Shown here in pieces: positions 40,501 through 50,290 of a stretch of 64,000 nt of DNA. The position numbers were made by a program, and so were the translations under genes. The stretch's first letter is position 1; each line of letters begins with the position of its first letter. Origin of the DNA: Podarcis raffonei (lineage: Eukaryota > Chordata > Lepidosauria > Squamata > Lacertidae); NCBI RefSeq assembly GCF_027172205.1, contig NC_070615.1, forward strand, positions 43,074,501-43,138,500, in the 5' to 3' direction. The notes below the pieces were generated by a model, which searched no databases, was not told the origin of the DNA, and worked only from the letters and a program-made list of their open reading frames with translations.

Positions 40501-43500
40501 CTCTAAGGTGCTGCTGGAAGGAATTTTTATTTTGTAGCAATTAAAGGACTTGCTGCCACAAGGCATTTTGGAAATGGGCCTCAGGGTAGGTTTAGAGGTT
40601 TTGAAAAGGGAATTGGACAAAACTAAAGAAAAGAGACTAGGCCATAGAAACTTCCATGCTCCCAGGCAGTGTTTCACTAAATGCCAGTGGCTGGGGCGTA
40701 CCGGTAACCGTGGGAGGGTGCTGCCATTGTCATGCCTGGGAAGCACCAGGCTGGCCACAGAAAGACTCAGGATGCAGGAATGGGTGAACCTTTGATGCAA
40801 CCCTTGAGGTTCTTATGTTGTTATGCATGCAGATAATGTCAGGAGGCAGTAGAGAAAATGAGTGGTCTAAGTGCACCTCTTGGGCTCCCATTTAACTGAT
40901 GTGCACTGATGGGGTTTGGACAGATATACTGGAGGTGCAAATCTATTTTGTTTTTCATACTGCTTAGATCTGCAGTTCTGTTGAGGGATTAGGGGGGACA
41001 GAGGCCTGGCAGAACTCTCCCACATTTGGGTATGATACCCATGTCTGACTGATTTGAAACCCTGACGTTTTGGCATCCCACCCAGTGCCCTACTGTGCAT
41101 AGAGGGAGAAACCCAGAAATGCAATTGGCTAAGCTGTGCTGAATAAGAAAGAACATCAATCCATTTCAATAGAGTCCTTGCACAAATTCTATTGGTATTA
41201 ATTAATGGTGCAGATAGGATGCTGATTTCAGAAGTTGCACCCTTGAGGAGGAAGAAAAAGGAACACACACGGTTTTGCTCTACAGAACATACAATGCTAT
41301 GTTAGTTTCTTCTATGAAGCAAGTGAGTATTGGTGAGTCACGTACAGGAAATATTTCAGTCATGCAAGGCTTCACTGTGAATTAGATATGTAGCCTCTAT
41401 AAGCATTACCAACTTATATACTACATTCTAAAAAGCCTTCCTACATACTTGTGTGGTTATTAAAAAAAAGGACTAATAAGCAAGACTATTGACAAACATC
41501 AACAAATCATTATTGTGCTGTGATTTTTGGCGTTGCATACAAAATTTAGTACAGGCACATATTCAGTTCAAGCTTATATATATATATATATAAAGCACAA
41601 CCTAACTTTAAGACAATGGCCACAATCCACCAGCCACCAACTCGGCTGGGCAAGTGGAAAATTATACATCATGGTGGGTGGTGCCCAATGACTTCACAAA
41701 GCAGTGCAGCTTTTGCATCAGTTCTAGTTTAAACACAATATTAAGTCAGGAAATATGCTATCAAAAAGTTTCACTTTCTAAATGCAAGTAATCTTACCTT
41801 TCTTTAATCACTTCGCTGGATTGCTTTCTAGTAGCAGAAACAGAACTCTTGATAGGTTGTTCAGAAGAGAGCTGGGTTTTGACCAATGCCTTATAGAACT
41901 GAATTTTAAAAAGCACGACATTTAGCAAATAATCTTATAATTTAATTCAGGAAATATAAACTCGTCTAGAGAATATATGTCACATGAATAAGGCATGTGA
42001 GTCTGCAAAGTGGGCATTAGTCCTCCCCGTCCCCCAGACTTCTAATGATATTTTGCTATTTCACAGTAAACCTTCAAGGACATTTAGAAAGCAATTCAGG
42101 GACCATTCACGTTGCTACAACCCGTTTTCAAAAGGGCAAAACTCACTCAGGTGCAAGTATGCAGTTGTTGTTTTAACTCGTAGCTTAAAAAGGGCATTTA
42201 CAGAGAATAATTCCAAAATCTGCCTCGGCTTTCTAGGAGATCAAACTGTCTTCAGTTTTAAAGTCTCTTTTTCCACAAAAGTGGACCAAGAAGCCACATG
42301 CAGTAAAAGTGGTGAACACCCTAATTAGATATTAAATATGCCCTTCCTTGATTTATACCCAACCCTTACTCCTCACCCCCTCATCAAGAATTTATATAAG
42401 CCTTCATTGTCAGCTAAATACATTTAAATACAGCAAATACAGTTAAATAATTCTAGTAGTGCAAGAAACTTCTTTAAAAATAGATTCCTCCCCACCCCAC
42501 CCTAGTATAAAGTGCAGACTCTACAAGTATGTTGTTACAATACAATCCACAGCCTAATTAAGGAGATGTATTCAAATCTTTGCCAATGTAGGCTTCACTT
42601 CTAAATGTATGTACTTGAAAAGTAAGCCTCTTCAGACTGCATGGGACATCTGAATAACAAATGTGGTTAGGACTAAGCTGATAGTCCCTCTGAAATAAAA
42701 GGTAAAGTCATATTCCCATGTCTGTGCTTAGCTGAGGGTAAGCCTGAGTACACACAAGGGGATAAATAGCCGATCAGGCTGAACATTCTCTTAGCTTAAC
42801 AGAGCTGTGGATCATACTGTTAGTAACTAAACCCACTTTCCTTTTAGTTCTGCTGGAATGTTTCAACTACCATCCAGGTTTTTAAAAGTCAAAATTCAAG
42901 GCAGGTACACAATTTTCATTAAAAGTACAAGTGCACTAAATTCACTCGAAACATTTAAAGAGAGATTCTAGAAAGCTAACATACAACACGCAGATACACA
43001 CATTTTAGGCAGAACCCTATGGCCAGCAGGCTCTTGGAAACTTTCATTTCATTTCAAAAAGAACTTTGCCACGATGCATTGCTATTCAAGTAACCCAAAC
43101 CCAAAGTTTTATTGGGCTCGCAGAACTTGTTGCATCGTCCCCCAGATATGAGTCTGTATCATTAATGCCGTAATGATTATTGCAGCTTGGACTGATGAGA
43201 TGTTTTACAGCAAAATACTGAGAGCCACCTGTGGCTTTTAAACACACAGAGCTTTAAGATGCAACTTTGTCTATCTATTCCCAAAGGTTTCTGATATTTT
43301 GCAAAATGCAACTTGGTAGGGTGAATGCATGCAGCCTTTTTTAAGCAGAAGTGTCATTCAGAGAGGGCAAGGGTGCTTCAATTACTACCTCAGTTTTCAA
43401 ATATTTTGGACCACTTGTGATAATTTTTCAGAAGCACCTATGTCTCTGATTATTATGAGGTATGCGGGGAAAGGTGCTCTTGAAAGTCACTGCTTTTGGG

Positions 43501-46500
43501 GGGCACCTCTTGAACTGTATAACAATAAGAGGGCTCTGAAATCTCTTTCCCCCAAAGCTCTACCAAATCCCTGTAATTCTGCCTCTGTTACCAAATGACA
43601 CCTAAATGCGCCATTTATGCCTCTAGATGAGAGTATCAACAGGACTGCTGTCAAGCAATTGCTATGGGTAGAAGTAAAACCAACCAACATTTTACAGGAC
43701 TATGGGATCAACATGCTATAGAAAGCCTACAGGGACACAGTGGTACCTTGGTTTAAGAACAGCTTAGTTTATGAACAATTTGGATTAAGAACGCTGCAAA
43801 CTCAGAAGTAGATGTTTTCGTTTGTGAACTTTGCCTTGGAAGCAGAACATGTTGCGTGTTTTCCATTTGTAAATTGAGTCCTCCACTGCAATGGGAAAGC
43901 ACGCCTTGGTTTAAGAACGCTTTGGTTTAAGAACAGATTTCCGGAACAGATTAAGTTCCTAAACCAAGGTACCACTGTATTTCACAGTAACTAAATGACA
44001 GTTAAAATATCCATCAGCATCTAAATGAGAAAACTGGTTGGATTCCAGTTCCCATCAGCCTCAGGCAGAATGACCAATGATCAGGGATGATGGGAGTTGT
44101 AGTCCTGTAACACTCAGAGCACCAACTGTCCCCCAGCTATGATCTAAACAAGAAGCATAGTTAACTAAGATTTCCAGTTAAGATTTATGCTTTCTGCCTT
44201 CATAAATGCCTTAAAACGTAAGTGCTCCACTGGCTTATTCTGACACCTCAACATGACAAATGCACAGAAAACCAATGCACACCTGAGTTATGTTAATGTT
44301 CCAGTGCAAGATGCAAGACTGCAGAAAGAAGCCAGCCAAACGCAAAGAAAGTAAAGCTGCCAAAACTTCTGTTAAAGATAAGTAATCTCCAGACAATGAG
44401 TCAATATACATTACTTTCATCACTTAAACATGGCTTGATGATGTTACCCATTGTACATGGATGCTAGCCATGGTTAACACAAACTAGGATTTGGTCCTAA
44501 TCCAGGAACTGAAACCAGATTCTAGCTATGACTTCAAATCCAAAGTGTCAGGAGCAAATCCTCATTATTGTTGAATGTTGGCAAAACAATGAAGTATGGC
44601 AAAAGGGTTGGGGAGAAAGGAATTTAATAAACCTATGGTGCATTTTCAAAACTTTAAGCATGGTTCAGGGATGGGAAACATTATGTCTGCTCTGGCTCAA
44701 GGGGATTTTAAAAGGTTTAAAACAAAAGATGATTGCTGAAAGCAGAGCATAACCATACCACTAAACACCGGTGAATACTCCTGTACTTTGTGGGTGGATG
44801 TTCTCTATCTTTCAAGGGTTTGATTAGTTCTCGTCACACACTGGCCACATGAAGGGCTAACAAACGAATACAGGGGAACATGGTGCCCTGACACCATGCC
44901 TGGCTGCTCCTCCAACATCCTACACATTGGGAAAATGCCAAAAGTGAGAGCCAGCTATTCCACTAGTACAAGAAGTGTTAGCTGCACAATGAAACTTCCC
45001 TACCCTCTCCTCTGCTCTCCGGATGCACCCTGCAGATCTGTTCTGATGGGTTGGGGGAGCTGATAGCGCCAGCAAAACAGTTTATTTGGATACCACCACT
45101 GACTCCTCCACCCAATCAGATGCTTCAATCATATAGGGGCCCACAAAGAGCCTAACACCTAAAGGGGGCAGCTATATTCTGCTCACTGGTTAAGAGTCTT
45201 TTTATTGCAACACATTTAGTTCTCATTTGGATATGGATTTCTTTTTTAAAAAAATCAAGTTGTCATCCAATCTTTTAAACTCACATATAGTCAGACAAAG
45301 CAGTAGTTTTGGCATTTGTTTGGAATAACTACATTATGGGTAAGGGAAAAAAGAAGCCTTATTGGTGGTGCTTATATATACACAATATATTTGGCATATG
45401 GATAAAAATTCTGCAATGAACTGTTAGGGACAGAACTATAAATTGAATGCTGTTAAAAGACATAAGGGCTATACATCTGTAATATATATTGCCTCACAGA
45501 TCTAGCTGAAAATTACTAAGTCACCTATCCAACATGTTTTCTTAATAGCTTAAAATGTCATTTTTAAAATGGAAGACTTTCCTCACAGTCCACAATTTCA
45601 TATTAAGGCTTTTATTACAAGCATTCTGATTTGGGGTTGAGTGCATGTGTGTGCACGCAAAAATCAGTAAAAAGCTGCAAGGAGACAGAAGTCTTCGTGA
45701 CTTTGGTAGCAAAGCACACACACAAAAGGATCCTGCAGTACCTTAAAGACTGCCAGATTTAATATGGAAAAATTTTTCATGGACCAGAGTCCACTTCATC
45801 AAATGCACAAAAAGAGGGAGAATACGGATATGAAATTGCTGATCCCCAAGAAATTATTCCACAATGTATGTCAGTCTTTAGGGTGCCCCATGACACTTGG
45901 TTATTGTTCTTCCTGTAAGAAACTAAGCACAGCTATTCCTCTTAGGAATAATAATTTCCTCTTAGGAAAAATAAAACAAATAAGAAGAGTGTGACACAAG
46001 ATTCCTATAGCATTCCAACTCTTGTTTATTTTATTAAATAGGATGAAGGCTTGCATCCATGGCAATTTTTTACCCAATATTGAACACCAGTCTTCCTCCT
46101 GCACCTTGTTTTGAACTACCATCTTCCATGCCCATTCCCCATGATGGCTATGGTCAATGGGAGTTGTAGCCCAAACCATCTAAAAGGTACCAGGTTGGGG
46201 AAGGCTGGTGTACAATCACCTTTAAAAACAGTTTAACAGCATGCTTAGTCACCTAAAGACCTTTGCCTAGGAACAAGTTAAACCACTGTCATAAGTAGCA
46301 ATGGAACCAGCCCTAAGGATCCCTGGCAGCCTCACCTATTCTTTTTCCCTCAATGCCAATAGCAGCCAAGGCAAGATGCTTATCTGCATTGCCAAAGTTC
46401 AATTTTTTAAGTGGCTGCTGGCAGGCACCATGGCCAACACTCCACCCCAGACGAATACAGCTGAGATTAATAATGAGACATTTGTGCTGACTTCTAGACA

Positions 46501-48386
46501 CATTCATTGCCTGTGGATAAATTTCACAGCTCTAGAGTAACCAGCTCTTTTAAAAGAAGCACATGAGTGTGTTCAGTATCAGAGATATGCTTAGAATAAA
46601 AAGACCTTACTAACGTTGCTGGAGTAGGGAGACTTCTCGTAGGATTTGTTCAATTGAAATGCCAAACAGGGAAAACATGGGCTTTGCAGCTTCCCCCGCC
46701 ACTGTCTTTTCAGAGAATTATCAAACAACGGATTCCAAGAGCAGATGCAATGGTGATTTTTGTTGGGGTGGAATGCCAAACCAGCTTGACCAAACTGCTG
46801 TTTGCAAAACAGTTCAAGACACAGTTGCAGATCCTGGCTCAGTGGCCACTCGCAAATAATGCATCTGTCAGATGGTGGCAATTTTGGCATTACAGTTGAA
46901 CTATCTCATAGTGTGAACAAGGGCAAGTGGATTTAGAAAGGCTCAACAGAGACATTTAACAGATTATGTTTTAAAAAGTAATGTACACTCACAATACTTG
47001 CATTCAACTATCATGCGCAAGGCAGAAAGTTGGGGTTGTTCGTGACGAGTGTAGATGCAATGAAAAATATAGGTTTGTCACCATAATACATTTGAAACAG
47101 CCCAAAGGGGTACAAAGTTCAGACATGGCAGGTTGTATCCAACTAAGTTATATTCCAAGTAGATACAGTGAAATTAATAAACCTAAATTATGCATGTCTA
47201 TTAATTTCAATAGGTCTAATTGCAATAGGACTAGTATTGGATACAACCCTGTCCTTGTAATATTTATATACTAATTCAGAAGAAACAACAGGATGGGGTC
47301 CTTAATGCCTGTTATCAGCCAGTTCTACACATTTTACTCAACAGGCCTGAAAATACTGAAATCTTCTCCATCAACATACACCATAATAAAAGGTATGACA
47401 GCTCACTAACTCTCTAAAGCTTTTTTTTATGTTGGTTGCCTAAAAGTTATTACTACAACACTTGTTATTATCTCTCTTGGCCACTGACAGATCTTAAAAG
47501 TACTTTACAAGGAACACTGCAACAAACTGGCACTAGCATTTCAAAACTATTGCATTTTTACCTTCACTATTGCATGCCAGAGATTTGCAAGTGCAAATGC
47601 TCGTATAGCTAGCAACCACTGAGCTATCTGAGGGTTCTTGGTTGTGTACTGTATAGCTGAAAGCATTTCCTTATATTCAGATGTGTCCGCTGAAGACATA
47701 AGGTTTAAATAGTCAAGAAAAACATATGGATTCTGGTCGTTCACAAGTCCGATGGGATATTCACTCAGCGCAGCTGCAAGAATGGAATTCAAATCCGATG
47801 GCTGGAACTCCTTGGAGTCTGACCCCTCAAAAGCAAGGCGTACTTCATCCTCAATAACTCCCATTTCCAGTTCTAACAGTTGTTCTTTGTGGTTGTACTG
47901 GAGTTCAGACAGCCAGAAATGTGCAAAGCGTACAAAGTTATCTCCACAACAACTCCACGTGCCCATGTCACTAATGAAGTTGCGTGCCTTCTCCAGCCAG
48001 CCTGTCACTGCAGTGCTATCAAAGTGTTTAAAGAGCTTTTCAAATATATCTTTTTCAGGAGAAAAAAGTGGACCTAGCGATTCCTTGGAAGACGCAGCTC
48101 CATTCGCCGCATCATTCAATCGCGGTGGCCTTTTCTTGCCAATATGAGGCAATGGGACAGCTTTAAACAGAGTGCAGTTCCTGATCTTAAGAGAGAAGAA
48201 CTCCTTTTGCAAATGATTATTATCCACGTGAGAGTTGTTCACTAACGACTGGATATTTGGAAGACGAAGAATTTCATTCTGCTCATTCAGGGCATTTTTA
48301 CGCAGGTGTTGGTGTCCTACATCATCTTCCTGTTCCATATTAATATAAGAGATATGCATCACCCGTCTGTCCTCCAAACTCTGCAT
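26151..48386 (-). CDS. FAM220A: FAM220A-like protein with C-terminal ankyrin repeats (478 residues, five coding exons)
   Basis: Five exons, 48,386-47,562, 41,898-41,798, 33,630-33,471, 29,017-28,837 and 26,320-26,151, each have AG/GT borders and join in phase without a stop. Residues 1-275 come from the first exon: a charged, probably disordered stretch to about 110, a helical region around 113-190, then the FAM220 block at about 196-271. There LNSILAAALSEYPIGLVNDQ parallels human FAM220A LHSILSATLHVYPEVLLSEE (from memory), and both continue with FLD, EYKEML/EFKKML and an ALAN/ELAN end. Residues 310-478 form about five ankyrin repeats, the clearest being NGNTALHASVNTGKMHLVSSLL, GATALHLAIAYGHLGICYLL and GLTPLQLAEMFGN. 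The position between CYTH3 and RAC1, on the minus strand, matches human FAM220A, a STAT3-binding nuclear protein ending near residue 259. The ankyrin part is the surprise. The partner it binds is unknown. Confidence 0.88.
26321..28836 (-). other. FAM220A: FAM220A-like intron 4
   Basis: No further exon is seen. The left half is AT-rich, with a decayed palindromic MITE at about 26,535-26,640. 27,885-28,570 is a patch of hAT-type fragments: a GGGCCACA-rich piece, a complete element at 28,110-28,360, and a block shared with 8,890-8,970. Confidence 0.65.
28110..28360 (-). mobile_element. hAT-type MITE, complete
   Basis: The ends CATGGGTAGGCAAACTA and AGTTTGCTGACCCCTG are inverted relatives of those at 2,307-2,926. 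A perfect 8-base target duplication, AGCTAGGC, lies at 28,102-28,109 and 28,361-28,368, which identifies the superfamily. An internal ATGCATCTCTGGGTTATTTG block appears twice, so the copy carries a tandem duplication. Confidence 0.8.
28837..29017 (-). CDS. FAM220A: FAM220A-like coding exon 4 (ankyrin repeats 3 and 4)
   Basis: The exon is 181 bases, with acceptor ATTTTCCAG and donor TACG/GTAATG. It carries the clearest ankyrin signatures in the gene, GNTALHASVNTGKMHLVSSL and DGATALHLAIAY, with LHYPGINVNVPN as the connecting loop. It leaves one base, completed by the next exon to a glycine codon. Confidence 0.93.
29350..29838 (+). mobile_element. pogo/Tigger-like MITE, long variant
   Basis: It starts CAGTGGTACCTTGGTACTCA after TA and ends GAACCAAGGTACCATTG before TA. 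At 489 bases it is about twice the other copies. It contains TTTTGAGTGTTAYGC repeats in place of the CAGGTTAAG unit. Confidence 0.75.
30478..30670 (-). mobile_element. CR1 LINE 3' fragment
   Basis: The plus strand reads TTGTGGATCAGTCCAAAGG and later CTGCCTCTGAACCTGGAGG, the antisense of the CR1 3' region also seen at 62,690. It is decayed. Confidence 0.6.
30690..30850 (+). mobile_element. tRNA(Ala)-derived SINE, decayed
   Basis: A B-box-like GGTTCAATTCCTGC is followed by the GATCCCTGTTGAAAT region, matching the layout of the copy at 6,940. It is old and weakly matched. Confidence 0.45.
31715..31890 (+). mobile_element. CR1 LINE 3' fragment
   Basis: Contains ATACCACTGAGTAGC and ends TGATCCAGCAGAATTCTTCT, the CR1 3' untranslated region in sense orientation. 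Confidence 0.55.
32760..32894. mobile_element. palindromic hAT-type MITE
   Basis: The arms CTCCAGATGTTGCTGAAGAA and, inverted, CAGCAACATCTGGAGG pair around an AACATGGCCAGTGGCC centre. It belongs to the CAGGGATGGGGAAC family and could form a long hairpin. Confidence 0.6.
32903..33155. mobile_element. MITE with ACCGTATTTTTCGC ends
   Basis: ACCGTATTTTTCGCTCTATA at the left and TATAGAGCAAAAAATACGGT at the right are inverted repeats of about 20 bases with few mismatches. AAGACGCAC and GTGAGTCTT extend the pairing. It is noncoding. The superfamily is not certain. Confidence 0.7.
33291..33382. mobile_element. short MITE with CAGTGCAATCCTA ends
   Basis: It starts ACAGTGCAATCCTAGACAAG and includes TTACTCAGAAGTAA and TGGCTTACTCCCATG, in a weakly palindromic layout. 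Related TTACTTCTGAG / CAATGGGACT pieces occur at 24,428, 27,550, 32,365, 34,295, 56,640, 58,100 and 61,285, so this is a dispersed family. Confidence 0.5.
33471..33630 (-). CDS. FAM220A: FAM220A-like coding exon 3 (ankyrin repeats 1 and 2)
   Basis: The exon is 160 bases, with acceptor TTTTTCCCCTCCTCAG and donor ATG/GTCAGT. It encodes LQTVQLGYADVLDYLVRSQ and NLIFLATIYDQSKILDYFLE, two degenerate ankyrin helical pairs. In the second, NLIFLATIYD occupies the place of the usual TPLHLAA. Confidence 0.9.
34146..34280. mobile_element. palindromic hAT-type MITE
   Basis: It starts CAGGGATGGGGAACCTGTGG, contains GCCAGCATGGCCAATGG and the second arm GATGATGGGAGCC, and ends in a decayed GTCACAGGCTAGCC. 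It is the clearest left end of this family in the window. Confidence 0.6.
34513..34547. repeat. (ATT)n microsatellite
   Basis: Eleven or so ATT units, probably length-polymorphic. Confidence 0.9.
34660..34805 (+). mobile_element. CR1 LINE 3' end
   Basis: Contains CCAGTTGCTAGGAATCACAG, GGTTGGCCACTGGGATGCTG and TGATCCAGCAGGATCTTCTC, the CR1 3' untranslated region in sense orientation, 5'-truncated. Confidence 0.7.
35165..35830 (+). mobile_element. L2 LINE, 5'-truncated 3' end
   Basis: The plus strand encodes the C-terminal end of an L2-clade reverse transcriptase protein: LHWLPVRFRAQFKVLVLTFK, ALNGLGPVYLKEHL, then RAFSVVAPALWNALPSDVKE and a stop at 35,739. The tail GGAAGCCGCCCAGAGTGGCT and ATAATGATAATAATAA follow. 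The last 109 codons are still open, so it is a fairly young, 5'-truncated copy. A frameshift separates the upstream part (35,185-35,373) from this frame. Confidence 0.87.
38953..39056 (-). mobile_element. L2 LINE 3' tail
   Basis: In reverse complement it reads AGAAGCCGCCCAGAGTGGCT followed by GGGTATAAATAATAAAT, the same tail as at 35,776-35,830. The rest of the element is absent. Confidence 0.75.
40440..40538 (+). repeat. retroelement 3' end, LINE or Penelope-like
   Basis: TATCTGAAGAAGTGTGCATG, AAAGCTCATACC and GTCTCTAAGGTGCTGCTGG form a module I know from many sauropsid genomes as the end of a retroelement family. I cannot settle the family from this copy. Confidence 0.45.
40545..40815 (+). 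mobile_element. CR1 LINE 3' end
   Basis: The frame carries a decayed TTGCTGCCACAAGGC ... TTGAAAAGGGAATTGGACAA (CR1 reverse transcriptase C terminus), then GCTGCCATTGTCATGCCTG and GGCTGGCCAC in the 3' untranslated region. Confidence 0.55.
41798..41898 (-). CDS. FAM220A: FAM220A-like coding exon 2
   Basis: The exon is 101 bases, with acceptor AAAATTCAG and donor AAAG/GTAAGA. It encodes FYKALVKTQL ... SSEVIKE, a serine- and lysine-rich linker between the FAM220 block and the ankyrin repeats. It enters in phase 0 and leaves two bases, which the next exon completes to an arginine codon. Confidence 0.88.
43738..43977 (+). mobile_element. pogo/Tigger-like MITE, complete
   Basis: It starts CAGTGGTACCTTGGTTTAAG and ends CTAAACCAAGGTACCACTG before TA. 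It shares CAAACTCAGAAGTA and GGAACAGATTAAG with the copies at 24,769 and 29,350. Confidence 0.8.
44030..44140. mobile_element. palindromic hAT-type MITE
   Basis: TTCCAGTTCCCATCAGCC pairs with GATGATGGGAGTTGTAGTCC around an AATGATCAGGG centre. The outer arms are decayed. Confidence 0.55.
45712..45810 (-). repeat. retroelement end, antisense
   Basis: AAAGGATCCTGCAGTACCTT, AAAGACTGCCAGATTTA and GAGTCCACTTCATCAAATGC form a module akin to, but distinct from, that at 40,440. The family is unsettled. Confidence 0.4.
47131..47249. mobile_element. palindromic MITE with GGTTGTATCCAA ends
   Basis: GGTTGTATCCAACTAAG at the left and TAGTATTGGATACAACC at the right form a terminal inverted repeat. The middle has TTAATTTCAATAGGTCTAAT. 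A related copy lies near 8,139-8,235 (GGTTGCATCCAATAGTGG). Confidence 0.65.
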
Positions 48387-48463
48387 TGTACTGAACTGTA
48401 GTAAATAATGGAATGCCTTTTAGTTGTAGCATAAGTCACAATTTAGTGAATCTCAATATGTAC
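47562..48463 (-). CDS. FAM220A: FAM220A-like exon with start codon (coding part 47,562-48,386)
   Basis: The acceptor TTGTTTCAG lies just before 48,463. The first 77 bases are leader with an in-frame TAA, so coding must start in this exon. ATG at 48,386 has A at -3; a second in-frame ATG at residue 17 (AATATGG) has a stronger context and could also be used. The exon ends at codon 275 with donor AAG/GTAAAA. If the intron is retained, translation adds VKMQ and stops at 47,547, giving 279 residues. Confidence 0.9.
48340..48432 (-). CDS. upstream open reading frame of the FAM220A-like gene
   Basis: ATG at 48,432 opens a 30-codon frame (MLQLKGIPLFTTV...) that overlaps the main start at 48,386 in another frame and stops at 48,340. 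Its context, CTTATGC, is weak, so leaky scanning to the main ATG is likely. It may dampen translation. It is judged only from its position and is not known to be translated. Confidence 0.35.
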   Translation of the reverse strand: MLQLKGIPLFTTVQYNAEFGGQTGDAYLLY

Positions 48464-49168
48464 CTGAAACAACACAAAAAACAGAAGTAGTTACTTGTTG
48501 TCACTAGGGCTATAAAGCACAACAAAAATTTCTTCTAATGTACTAATCTGCAGATTAAAATGAACTGAAAGATTAATTGATTAAATCATTGCACATTACC
48601 AAAACCTCATTGCAGGTGTTTTTCTAAGATACTGAAGAAATGGCCCATTTACTGTTATGTACACAAGTGGTCTTTGGCTTGTATGAAGTCTATTTCCCTC
48701 TCCAGTGTTCAAAATTAGCCAGGTGCCAAGCACATTTTGCACCCTGGTTACTGGCCACTTGCAACCAGTGAAGATGCCTGGGCTCCAGGATGGCGCCTGA
48801 CATCTCCACCATCTGGAGGTGCATGCCTGGAGATCCTTGGATCTTGACTGTTTTCACACACTAAGACCACACCCTGTATAATTCTATCAGTCACATTTTA
48901 CCTGCGTCATCAGAATGAATTTCAGGAACCAAGATGCTTTTTTTCTGCGCAGCCTGAGCAGAAGCAGTGAACAACGTTATAGTTAATTGTTGTAGCTTGT
49001 GTTCACTTACTCCACCCCACTGCCCTGTTCACAGTTGTGAAGAATATTCTTACATTATGAATGGTCTGTGTCATCATTAAGAAAAAAGGTAGAAATAGGC
49101 CAATATATGTGTGGCCTGTCCCTGGATCAAATGACTTTTTCCCTTTATTTTGGAAGGGAAAAGCAGTC

Positions 49169-49170
<2 letters not shown>

Positions 49171-49219
<49 letters not shown>

Positions 49220-49237
49220 TACTACTACTACTACTAC
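49171..49237. repeat. (TTA)n(CTA)n compound microsatellite
   Basis: About 15 ATT/TTA units change to six or more ACT units, a compound trinucleotide repeat. The long tyrosine and isoleucine runs in its open frames are artefacts. Confidence 0.95.
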
Positions 49238-49852
49238 CATAAATCAGTTTGTTACAGTGTTCGAAACTCTCATTGTTCTAGGTGCATTTTGCGAAAGGGA
49301 ATTTCATTAGCATGAGCAGTTTTTGAGCTCTGGGTGCAGCACTGCGCCTGAGATTTCAGATTAAAACTGCAGAGTGGAAGGGAAGGAGGACCTTTTTCTG
49401 CCTTCCCACTTCCAGCTACTCTCTGGAGACTGGAGAAGAGACCCTCTTGAGAATATTAGGGGGGAAAGGACTAGACCATGTGAAAAATGAACATAATATT
49501 TTAGCTGCAGTTCATTCATTTTCAGCTTTGTATTCTTGTTATTTAAAAAATTTGCCTAGACATTCCGTTGTTGCGCCCATAACCTCAGATTAAGGTGTCA
49601 TTTAGCTCCTAGCTTCCATATCTCAGTTTCTAACACTGGTTTGCTAATCTATTGAGAAAACAGCTTTAAAGTTGAAACTCTAACCATCATCTCATATCCA
49701 AGTATTTGTTTTAGGCAAACAGAAATCCCATTCTAGAGTAAGAGTATCTATCAATACCATATCTTCTGAACCCACTTACTTTTTACCACAGAAAGTTCTG
49801 TCTTTACTTTTTGCTCCTTATCCTCATAAACCACCCTGTGGGTATTATACAA

Positions 49853-50290
49853 GCGACCCCCCCACTTATGCAGGGGTTATGTTCTAGTATCCTGCGCACG
49901 TAAGTGAAAATCACATAAGCGGAGAGAACCCTCTAAAAACCCTTTAAATGCCCTCTCTACCACTCTCTCTCCAATCCAGATCAAAAATACTGTACCAAAA
50001 AACAACTTCAACTGGAATTGAAGCTCTGGGGCTGGCAGGAGGCTGGAGGATGAGCAGAAAAGCAGCTGCTGGTGATGCGCTACCCCACACACCAGCTGTT
50101 AGGCAGAGAGGCTGTGCAGTCTAAGCAAGGCCCGGTTGTGCCTTCAGTCTCTTCTCTGCCCTCACTGAAGTCCTCTTCAGGCTCCAAGGACTCTCCAGCT
50201 CTCTCCCTCCATTTCCGGGTATGAATTATATGATTTAATTATTTCCCAGCACCACACATACTCGGTTGTGCGCAAGTCAACCGCAAGTTG
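49853..50290. mobile_element. probable DNA transposon remnant
   Basis: CCACTTATGCAGGGGTTATG and CACGTAAGTGAAAATCACAT at the left, and GTGCGCAAGTCAACCGCAAG at the right, resemble the ends of Tigger-type elements. The termini cannot be fixed. Confidence 0.4.

Larger units (their letters stand above)
33631..41797 (-). other. FAM220A: FAM220A-like intron 2
   Basis: The largest coding-region intron. Exon 2 leaves two bases that exon 3 completes exactly, so no extra coding exon is needed. It holds L2, CR1 and MITE copies listed separately. 35,840-37,100, 37,760-38,930, 39,060-40,430 and 40,830-41,570 show no feature I can support. (TA)n runs at 41,576-41,592. Confidence 0.6.
41899..47561 (-). other. 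FAM220A: FAM220A-like intron 1 of the coding region
   Basis: No extra exon is seen. Apart from the MITEs and retroelement end listed separately the intron is AT-rich low-copy sequence; 41,900-43,730, 44,150-45,700 and 45,820-47,120 show nothing I can name except a decayed palindromic MITE near 46,100-46,205. Confidence 0.6.

Noticed and set aside
49061-49315. Frame with long tyrosine run
   Set aside because: It is the translation of a TTA/CTA microsatellite.
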